Below, in pieces: positions 45,458 through 54,937 of a DNA stretch of 64,000 nucleotides (its first letter is position 1; each line of letters opens with the position of its first letter). The position numbers and the translations under genes are program-made. Below the pieces are notes generated by a model, which did not search any database, was not told the DNA's origin, and worked only from the letters and a program-made list of their open reading frames with translations. Source of the DNA: Methylobacter sp. S3L5C (lineage in GTDB: Bacteria; Pseudomonadota; Gammaproteobacteria; Methylococcales; Methylomonadaceae); NCBI RefSeq assembly GCF_022788635.1, contig NZ_CP076024.1, positions 2,604,001 to 2,668,000 of the forward strand. Direction: 5' to 3'.

Positions 45458-46255
45458 TTAATGGTAAAAGCCGATTTTTGCCGACTTTACCACAGGTGAC
45501 AGGGCTTTGATTTCGCGGGAGATAATCGAATAAAGCTCCGGTGTCCATTTCGGAAGTTCTGCGGAATTAGCTTCCAGAGGATAGGTCCTCGGATCATGAG
45601 GGGCAATCACTACTTTTACATTCTCGGCACCCACTTGCGCTGTGAGAACAAAAAGCTCCTCTATCGCTTCATTACCTATGGCCAAACAACCGATGGAGAC
45701 AGCTTTACCATGGATGAAAATATCAGAGCCCGGGTTGACGCGCCCCTCCTGTCTCGCATGGAAAAGGTCGAACTCGTTGGGATAATTTATTTTCATCGAC
45801 AAGTGGTAATGACTATTGGGATTTAGCCCCGCAATGCCATAAATGCCTTCCGGCACCTGTTTGTCGCCTTGGCGCAATTTGGGGCCGGCCATGCCGCTGG
45901 CAGCCTGAATATGATAGTCACGAATGAAACGGAACTCGCCGTTGCCCCTTGCCCATAGCTCAAGTTTCTTTTCAGCTTTTAAAGCAATGAAGATGACTTC
46001 CCGAGGCGGATAAGATACCTTGGCTTTAACAAAATAGGGATTGAGCTTACGCGACGTATAGGTGCCATAATCTTGTAAAATATTCGCTACAGTCCATTGA
46101 CCGGGCAATCTAAGAGCTGGGATGTTATACGTTTTTCGGACGACCTGAGCATGGGGTTTGACGGCAACGGTGATACTGGCGGGCTTATGTACCGAGCACG
46201 CGCCCAGCAATCCTGTCAATGTTAAACCGACAATGATTTTAGCTGTTGATTTCAT
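45458..46255 (-). CDS. YafK-like L,D-transpeptidase family lipoprotein
   Basis: 265 residues from the ATG at 46255, which gives a lipoprotein signal (LTGLLGAC, Cys at about 20). The YkuD-type catalytic motif is DIFIHGKAVSIGCLAIG (His, then S-x-G-C). This form is that of YafK/DpaA-type proteins, which cut or remodel Lpp-peptidoglycan links. It is placed at the outer or inner membrane by lipidation. Preceding in-frame ATG (46288) is less likely. Confidence 0.85.
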   Translation of the reverse strand: MKSTAKIIVGLTLTGLLGACSVHKPASITVAVKPHAQVVRKTYNIPALRLPGQWTVANILQDYGTYTSRKLNPYFVKAKVSYPPREVIFIALKAEKKLELWARGNGEFRFIRDYHIQAASGMAGPKLRQGDKQVPEGIYGIAGLNPNSHYHLSMKINYPNEFDLFHARQEGRVNPGSDIFIHGKAVSIGCLAIGNEAIEELFVLTAQVGAENVKVVIAPHDPRTYPLEANSAELPKWTPELYSIISREIKALSPVVKSAKIGFYH

Positions 46256-46883
46256 AATGTGCGTTGAAAATAAAGTGGCAATTGACATAGTTTAAGTAAA
46301 ACCATCACAGAATTGCAAATTATGATCAAGTGTCTTGGAGATGCAACAGCTTTTTGCCATGATCATCTCACCAATAAACATCAAAATCGTCCGGTGTGAA
46401 TTGCAGGTTAAATATCCAAGAATTAATTACTCAATTTTGTTTATTCATTTATAGGAAAAACAGGTGCGTAGCTGGCTACGTGACTATTTTGACAATGCAG
46501 TCAATGAATAAAAAGACTAGCAAGCCGGGTATATTATTTGCAGGAAATCACCTTAGTCTAATTTGTAGCGTAAAATATGCTTGAATGAAATTTTTCACTC
46601 CTAGCCTTGTTCGAATCGGGATCGACACACAAACTGCCTGTTCGATAATACCAGCCAGTAATTATTTTAATTTGTTCCCTTGGGGCTGATTTTGCAAGAT
46701 TTTCTTCTGGCGGTAATAGTTGTAGTAAAATATCGACGATGGAATGGGCATAAAACTGATTATGACTGCCGACCAACGATTCGCCGTCAAACCTTAAGAC
46801 ATCCCGAACTGGGTACCTTGAGACTTGATGGCGGGTATGCCCAGCTTTTAATTAATACGCCTATTTTGGCGGGAGGTGACTCG
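46256..46883. other. Intergenic region between divergent L,D-transpeptidase genes
   Basis: No gene is supported. Short frames (46396-46584, 46558-46776) lack ribosome sites and family similarity. It should hold the promoters of the two divergent genes. Confidence 0.5.
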
Positions 46884-48389
46884 ATGAAAATAGCCACTTA
46901 TTCCAGTGCGGTCAAACCGCATTTCTTCTGGCTGGCGACCCTGATTATGGCTTTGTCGACAGCCGTGCAAGCCGAAAATTTTGTCAGCCAGGACATACTG
47001 TCCTATGGATTTTCCATGACAGCCTTCCACGGCGATAACGACGTCGATCCGCACAAGACCATCACTTTGGAAGCTGTGGGTTTAGGTGCCCGCTTGTCCA
47101 AGGTCGAATTGTTCGATAGCACCGGAAAAAGCCTGTTTGAGACGAAAAATCAAACCAGCCTTAGCTTGCCCGCGCCACTGGCTTTCGAGACTCACTATAT
47201 ACTCAAGGTAACTGCGGAGCGGTCTTGGTCAGGACAATCCCAGACCCGCGAAGTTAACTTCACAACGGTCGCCGTGCCGAAGTTGGAAGGGTCCGCACTT
47301 AGAATACTCGATCCGGACGCATCGGTGACGCTGCATTTTGACCGCCCAGTAAGTGAAGTACAGGCTACAGGGGACTTGACGTTACGTGCAGAACCCGATG
47401 CCACAGGCCAAAACATCCGGTTGCTGGCCAGCGCTTATGCGCAAGACCATCACTATACGATCCAGTTGAACTATAAAACCACGACGGGCGTAGCCTTGCC
47501 TGCGCTAAATCTGGAGTTGACGACCCCGCCTGCACTTGCCGCCGAGACCAATGTCAAGGGCTTGACTAATTTAGGCTTGGTGTTGCCCTTGCAAGTGACT
47601 TTCAGCGAACCGTTGATTGATCGGGCTAATGCGTCGAGCAATCTTCAGGTGCAGACCCGCGATGGCAAAACCATCGCTGGAAAATGGCGCTGGATTGGAC
47701 CGCGCCTTCTTAAATTCACCCCTAATCCTGCATGGCCGGCCTCAAGCACTATTGAAGTCAGCGCTCTCGATAAAAACTTAAAAAGCATAAGGGGCGGCAC
47801 GCTACAACAAGCCCTAATCGAGCAATTCAGCACAGGCACAGACCGAAAGCTTTTTGTTTACCTGGACAGCCAACGTGTGGAAGCTGTAGAAAATGGCGAG
47901 GTGATTCGCACCTTCAAGGTCAGTACGGGCAAAAGCAAAACACCCACGGTAACGGGTTCTTTTTATATCTATGACCGCTATCGCCACAAGAGGATGCGTA
48001 GCGACGTCGGTCGGGGGCAGCGCGATTTTTATGAAGTGGAAGATGTTCCGTATACGCAATTCTTCCATAAAGACTTTGCCTTTCATGGTGCGTTTTGGCA
48101 CAATAATTTTGGCCGTCCCGCCAGCCATGGTTGCATCAACATGGCCACCAAAGACCAAAACAAGCGCTGGAGCAATGTCTCCGAAGATGCCGGATGGCTT
48201 TATGGCTGGGCGGCGCTAGGCCTGCCGGTGATAGTAACAAATAAGGCGCTCGAACCCATGCAGCCAGGTCATATGCCAACCAAAGAAAGTAAAAGCGCGA
48301 ATCAAGAGGCTCGTGCCGAATCACCCGAGACGGTTACCAAGCAAGAACTTTCCGGTAAAATAGCTGTTAAAACAGGCAGTCATATTTAA
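46884..48389 (+). CDS. L,D-transpeptidase with Ig-like domains (LdtMt2-like architecture)
   Basis: 501 residues from ATG 46884 with GGGAGGTG upstream; the start yields a signal peptide ending about VQA-E at residue 30. Residues ~35-320 are repeated beta domains of Ig type (TLHFDRPVSEVQATGD and similar), and residues ~335-460 are the YkuD catalytic domain: FAFHGAFWHNNFGRPASHGC, with catalytic Cys followed by INM. It should form 3-3 crosslinks in peptidoglycan. GC is higher than in neighbouring genes, and codon use differs, suggesting separate origin. Confidence 0.88.
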   Translation: MKIATYSSAVKPHFFWLATLIMALSTAVQAENFVSQDILSYGFSMTAFHGDNDVDPHKTITLEAVGLGARLSKVELFDSTGKSLFETKNQTSLSLPAPLAFETHYILKVTAERSWSGQSQTREVNFTTVAVPKLEGSALRILDPDASVTLHFDRPVSEVQATGDLTLRAEPDATGQNIRLLASAYAQDHHYTIQLNYKTTTGVALPALNLELTTPPALAAETNVKGLTNLGLVLPLQVTFSEPLIDRANASSNLQVQTRDGKTIAGKWRWIGPRLLKFTPNPAWPASSTIEVSALDKNLKSIRGGTLQQALIEQFSTGTDRKLFVYLDSQRVEAVENGEVIRTFKVSTGKSKTPTVTGSFYIYDRYRHKRMRSDVGRGQRDFYEVEDVPYTQFFHKDFAFHGAFWHNNFGRPASHGCINMATKDQNKRWSNVSEDAGWLYGWAALGLPVIVTNKALEPMQPGHMPTKESKSANQEARAESPETVTKQELSGKIAVKTGSHI

Positions 48390-48518
48390 TTACAGGGCAC
48401 TGATCTTCCAGTATGGTTATTATCTAATTGCCTACAAAAAATAGTGATAGAAAAATTTTAAAACTATTACCGGTGACAAATAACATTCAGAAATTAAATT
48501 TCCGAATTTATCCGTTAA

Positions 48519-49936
48519 CAATACTTCGGACAGTTTTGCTTTGATTAAAAATAGTCTGGAAGCCTTCAGCATGTAAAGATGTCGTCAACGACGATAACAA
48601 CTCAACACGCCAAAAGCCTCCATGAACTTAATAGAACCCATTTTTCAGCAAATGTCCAGTGTAGCAAAACCGCAGCGTAAGTTTATGTTCATCTTGCTAA
48701 CAACCCTGACTTATCTGCCGGGACGGGTAAATTTGCGAAACCTTGGCCGTTATAGTGCTCTGAATGAAAAAACCTTTTCGAGATGGTTTCGTCGCTCGTT
48801 CGATTTTGTTACCTTCAATTTGTTGAGCTTGAAGGATTTAACGGATAAGGGTGAATGGGTAGCAGCAATTGATGCCAGCTTTTTACCTAAAAGTGGTCGT
48901 AGCAGTTACGGCCTGGACTGGTTTTGGAACGGTTCACAGGGACAAGCGGAACGCGGACTGGAAATTTCACTGCTGGCCTTGGTGGATGTAACACACAACA
49001 CAGCCTATACACTGTCGGCTTATCAAACGCCCGCTTTGCCCAAAGCACCGAAGGTACCTAAAGTCGTCAAAGAGTCGACCGTAAATAGCGAAACCAAGGT
49101 GGCTCAAGATGTCGAGAAGACACCGAATAGCAAAGCCGAGAAAACGCCCAAAGAAACCCGGATCACCCGGGTAGATAGCTACCTTGATCATGTCAAACGC
49201 GATACCAAGGGACTGTTGGGGAAAATCCGTTATCTGGTCGCCGACAGCTTTTACGCCAAGACCAAGTTTATTAATGGCGTGGTAGAACATGGCTTGCACG
49301 TGACCAGTAAGTTACGGCATGATGCCGATCTGCGCTGGTTATATACCGGTGAACAAAAAGCCAAAGGTCGACCTCGCAAGTTTGCAGGCAAAGTGTGTTT
49401 TGATGATTTATCACGCTTTGAACTGGCCGGAGAAATCGATGGCCAGCACGTCTATACCGCTATCGTCAATTCGCCAACGTTCAAACGTAATCTGCGGATT
49501 GTCTATATCGTGCGAGAAGAAAAAGGTAAAACCTATACGGCATTATTATTTTGCACTGACACTGACTGTGCGGCGCTGGACATCCTGCGCTATTACAAAG
49601 CAAGATTTCAGATTGAGTTCGTGTTTCGCGATGCCAAGCAATACACTGGACTATGCGATTGCCAAGCGACTTCCGAAGCAAAGTTGGGCTTTCATTTCAA
49701 TGCTTCACTGACAGCACTGAATTTGCTGCGTCTGGAAGACCGGCAACAGGCCGTGGAAGGTGCAGACCGCAACGTCATTTCCATCGCCAGTTGGAAGACT
49801 CGTAAATTCAATGCCCATTTATTGGAAAGGTTTTCTTGCCACTTAGGGATCGACTTTACTGCCATAAAATCTAGCCAAGGCTTTGCAGCCCTCTGTAACT
49901 ATGGGGCTATCGCCGCGTAAACTGTCTGAAGTATTG
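48519..49936 (+). mobile_element. Intact IS4-type insertion sequence with terminal repeats and target duplication
   Basis: The left end CAATACTTCGGACAGTTTT (48519-48537) and right end (49918-49936, whose complement reads CAATACTTCAGACAGTTTA) are inverted repeats matching at 17 of 19 bases. CGTTAA occurs directly outside both ends (48513-48518 and 49937-49942), a 6-bp target duplication. Size 1418 bp. The transposase stop codon lies inside the right repeat. All parts are intact, so the insertion is probably recent. Confidence 0.88.
48622..49920 (+). CDS. IS4-family transposase
   Basis: 432 residues, uninterrupted. DDE transposase with the first Asp in WVAAIDASFLPKSG, the second in YLVADSFYAKTKF, and the Y-R-E-K-like signature YYKARFQIEFVFRDAKQYTG near residue 340 containing the catalytic Glu. 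An Ala/Lys/Pro-rich linker (about 140-190) lies in the middle. It ends in the element's right inverted repeat. Confidence 0.88.
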   Translation: MNLIEPIFQQMSSVAKPQRKFMFILLTTLTYLPGRVNLRNLGRYSALNEKTFSRWFRRSFDFVTFNLLSLKDLTDKGEWVAAIDASFLPKSGRSSYGLDWFWNGSQGQAERGLEISLLALVDVTHNTAYTLSAYQTPALPKAPKVPKVVKESTVNSETKVAQDVEKTPNSKAEKTPKETRITRVDSYLDHVKRDTKGLLGKIRYLVADSFYAKTKFINGVVEHGLHVTSKLRHDADLRWLYTGEQKAKGRPRKFAGKVCFDDLSRFELAGEIDGQHVYTAIVNSPTFKRNLRIVYIVREEKGKTYTALLFCTDTDCAALDILRYYKARFQIEFVFRDAKQYTGLCDCQATSEAKLGFHFNASLTALNLLRLEDRQQAVEGADRNVISIASWKTRKFNAHLLERFSCHLGIDFTAIKSSQGFAALCNYGAIAA

Positions 49937-49942
49937 CGTTAA

Positions 49943-50093
49943 AAAGCCTTTAAAATCGCCACTATTTTATACATTTCTCAATCTTATATAGCAAATGAAA
50001 ACCTATAACTCGATGTTCAGGTTTTTAAGCTTAGAAAAACAGCAGGAAAACGGGTAAGCCAAGCAGTGTTAGAGTTGAAAGTATTTCAACAGC
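49943..50093. other. Short spacer between two insertion sequences
   Basis: AT-rich sequence between the intact IS4 element and the decayed IS701-like element. GAAAGTATTTC near 50076 is a small palindrome that could be part of the second element's end. No gene. Confidence 0.35.
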
Positions 50094-51283
50094 ATGTTGA
50101 TGAACGAGTCGGCGCACTTTATAAAAACTTTTGTTACTGGTTTAGATGCGGCTTTGGGAAAGCTAAAGCCCACGGCTAAACTGACGCCACTACAAAAGAT
50201 TTGGTTGGGATTTTGTTTGACGGGAATATTGCTGACCAATTCGATATGCTGGGCGAAATTCGAGCGTGCGAGCTTGGGAGAACGCAAGATCGCCGCGCTT
50301 TCGTGGATGTTTCGCGAAGCAAAAGTAGCCTGGGATTATTTGCTTTTGGCGAGTGTGCATTGGTTTTAAAGCGGCACGGGATTACAGAAGGCGTACTGGT
50401 TCTTGATGAATCGGATCGGGCACGCTCAAAGCGAACTAAGCGAATTTATGGCGTTCATAAGCAAAAACACAAGGTTTCAGGGGGCTATGTCAACGGACAG
50501 ACGGTGGTTTTATTATTGCTGGTGACGCAGATGGTCACGCTTCCGGTAGGCTTTGCTTTTTACCGACCCGATCCGGCGCTAACGGCATGGAGTAAGGAAG
50601 ATAAACGCTTGAAAAAAGCGGGCATGGCGAAAAAAGATCGCCCTGTTCAGCCTGTGCGCGATAGCCGGTGTCCAACAAAAACACAACTTGCTTTACGACT
50701 ACTGCAAGCTTTTAAGGATGCCCATGGCGATATCAAAATCAAAGCCGTGTTGGCTGATGCCTTGTACGGCGAAGCGGGTTTTATGGATACCGCTTCACGG
50801 ATATTTGATATTAACCAGGTTATCAGCCAGTTACGCGAGAACCAGATCATTGAATATAAAAGCAAGAAAAGCAATTTGAAGGCCTATTTCAATACCATCA
50901 ACAAAGGCATAGAGGTGACTTTGCAGGTGCGTGGCGGTGAACAGGTTAAAGCGACCGTGAGTAGTGCGCGATTAAAAGTACTTGCGCAGGGTAAAAAACG
51001 CTTGGTTGTTGCCGTGAAATATGAAGGCGAAAGCGATTACCGCTATTTAGTGGCCACCGATATGACGTGGCGTACCATGGATATTATTCAAGCCTACACG
51101 TTGAGGTGGCTTGTAGGAAGCGGTGGTCGGGAAGGGTATTACTTAAACTATTGTCCTCATTTAAAAAAAAGCTTTGTTGTTTCACGCGAATCACTTCCTA
51201 AAAATTCAGGGCCTTTAAAAAAAACGAAAATTTCCTTGTTATTATCAGGAAATTTACCCAATACCTTTTACCCTTATTTGTGA
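50094..51283 (+). pseudogene. IS701-like transposase, frameshifted and 3'-truncated
   Basis: The 5' part (50094-50369) reads TPLQKIWLGFCLTGILLTNS and AALSWMFREAKVAWDYLLLA, then stops. With a -1 shift near 50363 the protein continues LKRHGITEGVLVLDESDRAR, KVSGGYVNGQTVVLLLLVTQ, and DALYGEAGFMDTASRIFD, up to TLRWLV at about 51111. Relatives continue for a further ~100 residues (a DWK-containing stretch) that is missing, replaced by unrelated codons before a stop at 51283. The element is dead. The deletion joins it to sequence just upstream of mxaD. Confidence 0.78.
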
Positions 51284-51316
51284 ATAATAGACTATTTTAT
51301 TAATGGCATTAATTAC

Positions 51317-51847
51317 ATGAAGCGTTTACCGTTATTTTTATTGAGTTTTTTATTATTTCCCGTTACTTCTACTGCGCATGGACCCACCCCACAAAAAGCG
51401 AAAGAAAGTGTCACTATTAATGCCTCTGTTGAAGCCGTCTGGGACATGATTAAGCAATTCGATGCGATCGCCAGTTGGCATCCTGACGTAAAAGCCAGTT
51501 CAGGCGATGGAAAAAATGTTTCTGATGGTACCAGAACGATTATCTTGCAAAATGACGGACAGTTGGTAGAAAGTCTGGATTATTACAGTGACAAAGATCA
51601 TGAATATAATTACCGCCTTAAAACCGAAAACGTAACGGCATTTCCGGTTAGTTCTTACACGACCAACCTTCAAGTTATTGCGGGAAGTGACGCTAAGACC
51701 AGTGTGGTGACACTAAAAAGTAGATTTTACCGTGGCGATACCGGCAATACGCCGATTGAAAAAATGAACGATGCAGCAGCCGTTGAAACGATGAATACCT
51801 TTTTTAAGAATGGCTTGGTCGGGCTAAAAAACAAGCTGGAAAAATAA
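51317..51847 (+). CDS. mxaD: MxaD, SRPBCC-fold protein of methanol oxidation
   Basis: 176 residues. Signal peptide (LPLFLLSFLLFPVTSTAHG) followed by a START/SRPBCC-like domain beginning ESVTINASVEAVWDMIKQFD. MxaD is a periplasmic protein that, in Methylobacterium, helps interaction of methanol dehydrogenase with cytochrome cL. It lies upstream of the mxaF cluster and convergent with mxaB, separate from the main operon. Confidence 0.9.
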   Translation: MKRLPLFLLSFLLFPVTSTAHGPTPQKAKESVTINASVEAVWDMIKQFDAIASWHPDVKASSGDGKNVSDGTRTIILQNDGQLVESLDYYSDKDHEYNYRLKTENVTAFPVSSYTTNLQVIAGSDAKTSVVTLKSRFYRGDTGNTPIEKMNDAAAVETMNTFFKNGLVGLKNKLEK

Positions 51848-51887
51848 TAGCAAGCCTCACACTGTTGATGTTAGAGCCAAGATAAAG

Positions 51888-52000
51888 TATAGATTTTCAG
51901 AAATTAAATTTCCATTTGCATCTCTGTAAACTCCTATGGATACCATCCCTTCAGGGGATGTTATCTGTTAGCATCGAAATTATTTATCTGAAAATCTATA
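51888..52000. terminator. Nested palindrome between convergent mxaD and mxaB
   Basis: TATAGATTTTCAGA (51888-51901) pairs exactly with TCTGAAAATCTATA (51987-52000). Inside lies a second hairpin, GATACCATCCC-TTCAG-GGGATGTTATC. It sits between the ends of two convergent genes, so bidirectional termination is likely; a palindromic mobile repeat is an alternative. The left arm contains TTCAGAAATTAAATTTCC (51896-51913), repeated at 48486-48503. Confidence 0.6.
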
Positions 52001-52068
52001 GATACCTATGATCGAAGAGAGGGAGTCGTAGGCGATTTTCTGTTTTCCGATAGTCTCTCAGGTTCCGA

Positions 52069-52725
52069 TTAAATTTCGATCGCTTCAATAAGGCCTTGTC
52101 GGTTTGCCAGCAAGGTTAGCTCTGCGAGCGTTTGGGCACCTATCTTTTCTTTGATAACAGTACCATGATTACAAACCGTTTTGTAACTCAAGCATAGTTT
52201 CTCTGCGGCTTTTCGGGTGGTATAGCCATTTGCCAATAGACAGAAGACATCGAACTCTCTGGGGGACAGCAGTTTTATTTTTTCTGATTCATCCTGATCA
52301 CTTGCCATGGAAATGGCCAGTTGCTGGGCAATATCGGGATCAATATAAGTTCCGCCTTGAGCTATCTTATATACTGCCGTGACCAGCATTTCAGGATCAC
52401 TATTTTTGGTAATATAGCCTTTGGCACCCGCTTTAAGTATACGTGATACATAAACCAGTTCATTGTGAATACTAAATACCAGGATTTTACAGTGCGGATC
52501 ACGATTAATCAGTCTTCTGATGCTCTCAAAGCCACCAATGCCGGGCATTGATAAATCCAATACGACAATATCCGGTTTATATTGGATGTACATTTGGCAA
52601 GCGGTTTCACCTCTGTCCGCTTCAAAAATCTGTCCGATTTTATCGGACAATGCGAGATAGGTTTTGTAACCCGCCCGCACTACCGCATGGTCATCGACCA
52701 ATAAAACACTAATCTTACCTGTCAC
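52069..52725 (-). CDS. mxaB: MxaB, LuxR-type response regulator
   Basis: 218 residues. Receiver domain 1-125 (VLLVDDHAVVRAGYK, acceptor Asp in VVLDLSMPGIGGFE, Lys in YITK) and a C-terminal LuxR helix-turn-helix (LLSPREFDVFCLLANGYTTR, then AAEKLCLSYKTVCNH). MxaB is the response regulator required for methanol dehydrogenase expression in methylotrophs. Here it is divergent from mxaF with a 320-base spacer. No cognate kinase is adjacent. Confidence 0.88.
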   Translation of the reverse strand: MTGKISVLLVDDHAVVRAGYKTYLALSDKIGQIFEADRGETACQMYIQYKPDIVVLDLSMPGIGGFESIRRLINRDPHCKILVFSIHNELVYVSRILKAGAKGYITKNSDPEMLVTAVYKIAQGGTYIDPDIAQQLAISMASDQDESEKIKLLSPREFDVFCLLANGYTTRKAAEKLCLSYKTVCNHGTVIKEKIGAQTLAELTLLANRQGLIEAIEI

Positions 52726-53045
52726 GACTTCACTCCCGTCATTATCAAAACTGTAATCATGCCTTTTTATAAAAGGGAAATCGATAGGAGCTTTTCCTGT
52801 TTTTCGCTTTTAAAAGATGCGGGAAATTTTCATGGTTTATTTAAGGCTTTGTTCCCGCTTATTTCCGGTTTTATTCTGTAACGCGAATAGTAAAGACCCT
52901 ATTACTATAAACACATGCTTAGCCCTGTATCTCAATGAGCCATTGCAAGCGTTTTGATCAAGAAAGCAGGTTGTCATACTTTATCCTTATTGGTATGCAA
53001 GGGCTTGGCTTTTATACATATAACTAAAATAACTCAGGAGAAAAC
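52726..53045. promoter_or_regulatory. Divergent promoter region mxaB / mxaF
   Basis: The 320 bases between the starts of mxaB and mxaF carry no gene. They should contain the promoters of both genes. CAGGAG at 53036-53041 is the mxaF ribosome site. I could not define -35/-10 elements with confidence. Confidence 0.6.
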
Positions 53046-54860
53046 ATGCGGATTTCCAAATTCACCCGCACTGCTGTCGCATCTGCTATTTGTAGCAGTG
53101 TCTTATTGACAGCTTCCATGCCGTCATTGGCCAATAAAGACCTCGACAGACTGTCAAAAGAAGATACTAACTGGGCCATGCAAACTAAAGACTACAGTGC
53201 GAGTCACTTTAGTAAAATGACGCAGATTAACACCCACAACGTTCAGCATCTGAAGCCGGTCTGGTCATTTTCTACCGGTGTATTGAACGGACATGAGGGT
53301 GGACCGTTGGTCATTGATGGCATTATGTATGTTCATACGCCATACCCTAATAATATTTTTGCGATTGATCTGGATGAGCCAGACAAAATTTTATGGGAAC
53401 ACAAACCTAAACAAAGTCCGGCAGCCCGTGCCGTAGCTTGTTGTGATGTTGTTAACAGGGGCCTGGCTTACGCACCTGCAGGGGAGGGTTATCCGGCGAC
53501 TATTTTCCAGAACCAACTGGACGGACATATTGTTGCGTTGAACGCCAAGACAGGTGAGTTGTTGTGGAAAATGGAGAACTCCGATATTGCCATGGGTTCT
53601 ACGCTGACTATTGCGCCGTTTGTTGCCAAGGACATGGTAATAGTCGGCAGCTCAGGTGCTGAATTAGGGGTAAGAGGTTACGCTACTGCCTATAACATTA
53701 AAGACGGCAAGCAAGCCTGGCGGGTTTATGCTACCGGTCCTGATGAAGATATCAAGTTGGCAAAAGATTTTAACAGCCACAACCCCCATTATGGACAGTT
53801 CGGATTGGGCCTTAAAACCTGGGAAGGTGATGCCTGGAAAATTGGCGGCGGTACTAACTGGGGTTGGTATGCTTTTGATCCTGATTTGGATATGCTCTAT
53901 TACGGATCTGGTAATCCTGCCCCGTGGAACGAAACCATGCGTCCTGGTGATAATAAATGGACCATGACAATTTGGGGTCGCGATGTTAATACCGGTGAAG
54001 CAAAGTTTGGCTACCAAAAAACGCCGCATGATGAATGGGATTATGCCGGTGTTAACTACATGGGTTTATCAGAACAGTTAGTTGATGGCAAGATGACCAA
54101 GCTTCTTACCCATCCAGATCGTAATGGCCTGGTTTATACCCTTAATCGTGAAAACGGAGATTTGGTTAACGCTTTTAAAATTGATGATACCGTCAATTGG
54201 GTAAAAAAAGTCGATTTAAAAACCGGTTTGCCGATTCGTGATCCCGAGTTTTCTACTCATATGGATCATGAAGCCAAAGGAATATGCCCGTCGGCAATGG
54301 GGTATCACAATCAGGGCATAGAATCTTATGATCCCGATAAAAAGTTGTTCTTTATGGGCACCAACCATATTTGTATGGACTGGGAACCGTTCATGTTGCC
54401 GTATCGTGCCGGACAATTTTTTGTAGGAGCAACGCTAAATATGTATCCGGGACCTAAAGGTACCTTGGGCCAAGTTAAAGCGATGAATTCAGTGAGCGGT
54501 AAATTTGAATGGGAAATTAAGGAAAAATTTGCTGTCTGGGGTGGTACCACCGCGACTGCGGGTGATTTGGTTTTCTACGGTACTCTGGATGGTAATATCA
54601 AGGCACTGGATTCCAAAAATGGTAAAGAACTCTGGAAGTTCAAACTTCCTTCCGGCGTTATTGGCCACCCCATTACTTTTGGACATAAAGGCAAGCAGTA
54701 TGTGGCAATTTATTACGGCGTTGGTGGCTGGCCTGGTGTAGGTTTAGTCTTTGACTTGCAGGATCCTACTGCCGGTTTAGGTGCCGTTGGTGCGTTTAAA
54801 GAGCTGGCTCACTACACGCAGCAAGGTGGTGGTGTCATGGTATTCGCATTGGGCTATTAA
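53046..54860 (+). CDS. mxaF: Methanol dehydrogenase large subunit, calcium type
   Basis: 604 residues. Signal peptide cut after SLA (residue 29), giving a mature enzyme with standard numbering. PQQ-dependent periplasmic oxidation of methanol to formaldehyde. Vicinal disulfide Cys103-Cys104 (VACCDV), Ca ligands Glu177 (GAELGV) and Asn261 (GSGNPAPW), catalytic Asp303 (DEWDYAG). The residue two after Asp303 is Ala (305), where lanthanide-dependent XoxF has Asp, so this is the calcium MxaF type. Followed by mxaJ after a strong hairpin. Confidence 0.97.
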   Translation: MRISKFTRTAVASAICSSVLLTASMPSLANKDLDRLSKEDTNWAMQTKDYSASHFSKMTQINTHNVQHLKPVWSFSTGVLNGHEGGPLVIDGIMYVHTPYPNNIFAIDLDEPDKILWEHKPKQSPAARAVACCDVVNRGLAYAPAGEGYPATIFQNQLDGHIVALNAKTGELLWKMENSDIAMGSTLTIAPFVAKDMVIVGSSGAELGVRGYATAYNIKDGKQAWRVYATGPDEDIKLAKDFNSHNPHYGQFGLGLKTWEGDAWKIGGGTNWGWYAFDPDLDMLYYGSGNPAPWNETMRPGDNKWTMTIWGRDVNTGEAKFGYQKTPHDEWDYAGVNYMGLSEQLVDGKMTKLLTHPDRNGLVYTLNRENGDLVNAFKIDDTVNWVKKVDLKTGLPIRDPEFSTHMDHEAKGICPSAMGYHNQGIESYDPDKKLFFMGTNHICMDWEPFMLPYRAGQFFVGATLNMYPGPKGTLGQVKAMNSVSGKFEWEIKEKFAVWGGTTATAGDLVFYGTLDGNIKALDSKNGKELWKFKLPSGVIGHPITFGHKGKQYVAIYYGVGGWPGVGLVFDLQDPTAGLGAVGAFKELAHYTQQGGGVMVFALGY

Positions 54861-54870
54861 AAATTGAGTA

Positions 54871-54896
54871 GCCGGTACGATGTTATTCGTACCGGC
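54871..54896 (+). terminator. Hairpin between mxaF and mxaJ
   Basis: GCCGGTACGA (54871-54880), loop TGTTAT, TCGTACCGGC (54887-54896): a perfect 10-bp GC-rich stem directly after the mxaF stop. No T-run follows, so it likely acts as a partial terminator or 3' stabiliser, allowing mxaF to be made in excess over the accessory genes. Confidence 0.7.
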
Positions 54897-54937
54897 AGCG
54901 GTATTACGATTTTAACCAGTTAATGATGAGAATAACC

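Noticed and set aside
50360-50370. Programmed -1 frameshift in the IS701-like transposase
   Set aside because: The zero-frame codons TGG TTT TAA do not form a slippery heptamer, and the gene is also truncated at its 3' end, so decay is the better explanation.
53046-54860. Lanthanide-dependent XoxF-type methanol dehydrogenase
   Set aside because: Ala, not Asp, follows two residues after the catalytic Asp303, and mxaJ, mxaG and mxaI are adjacent, so it is the calcium MxaF type.
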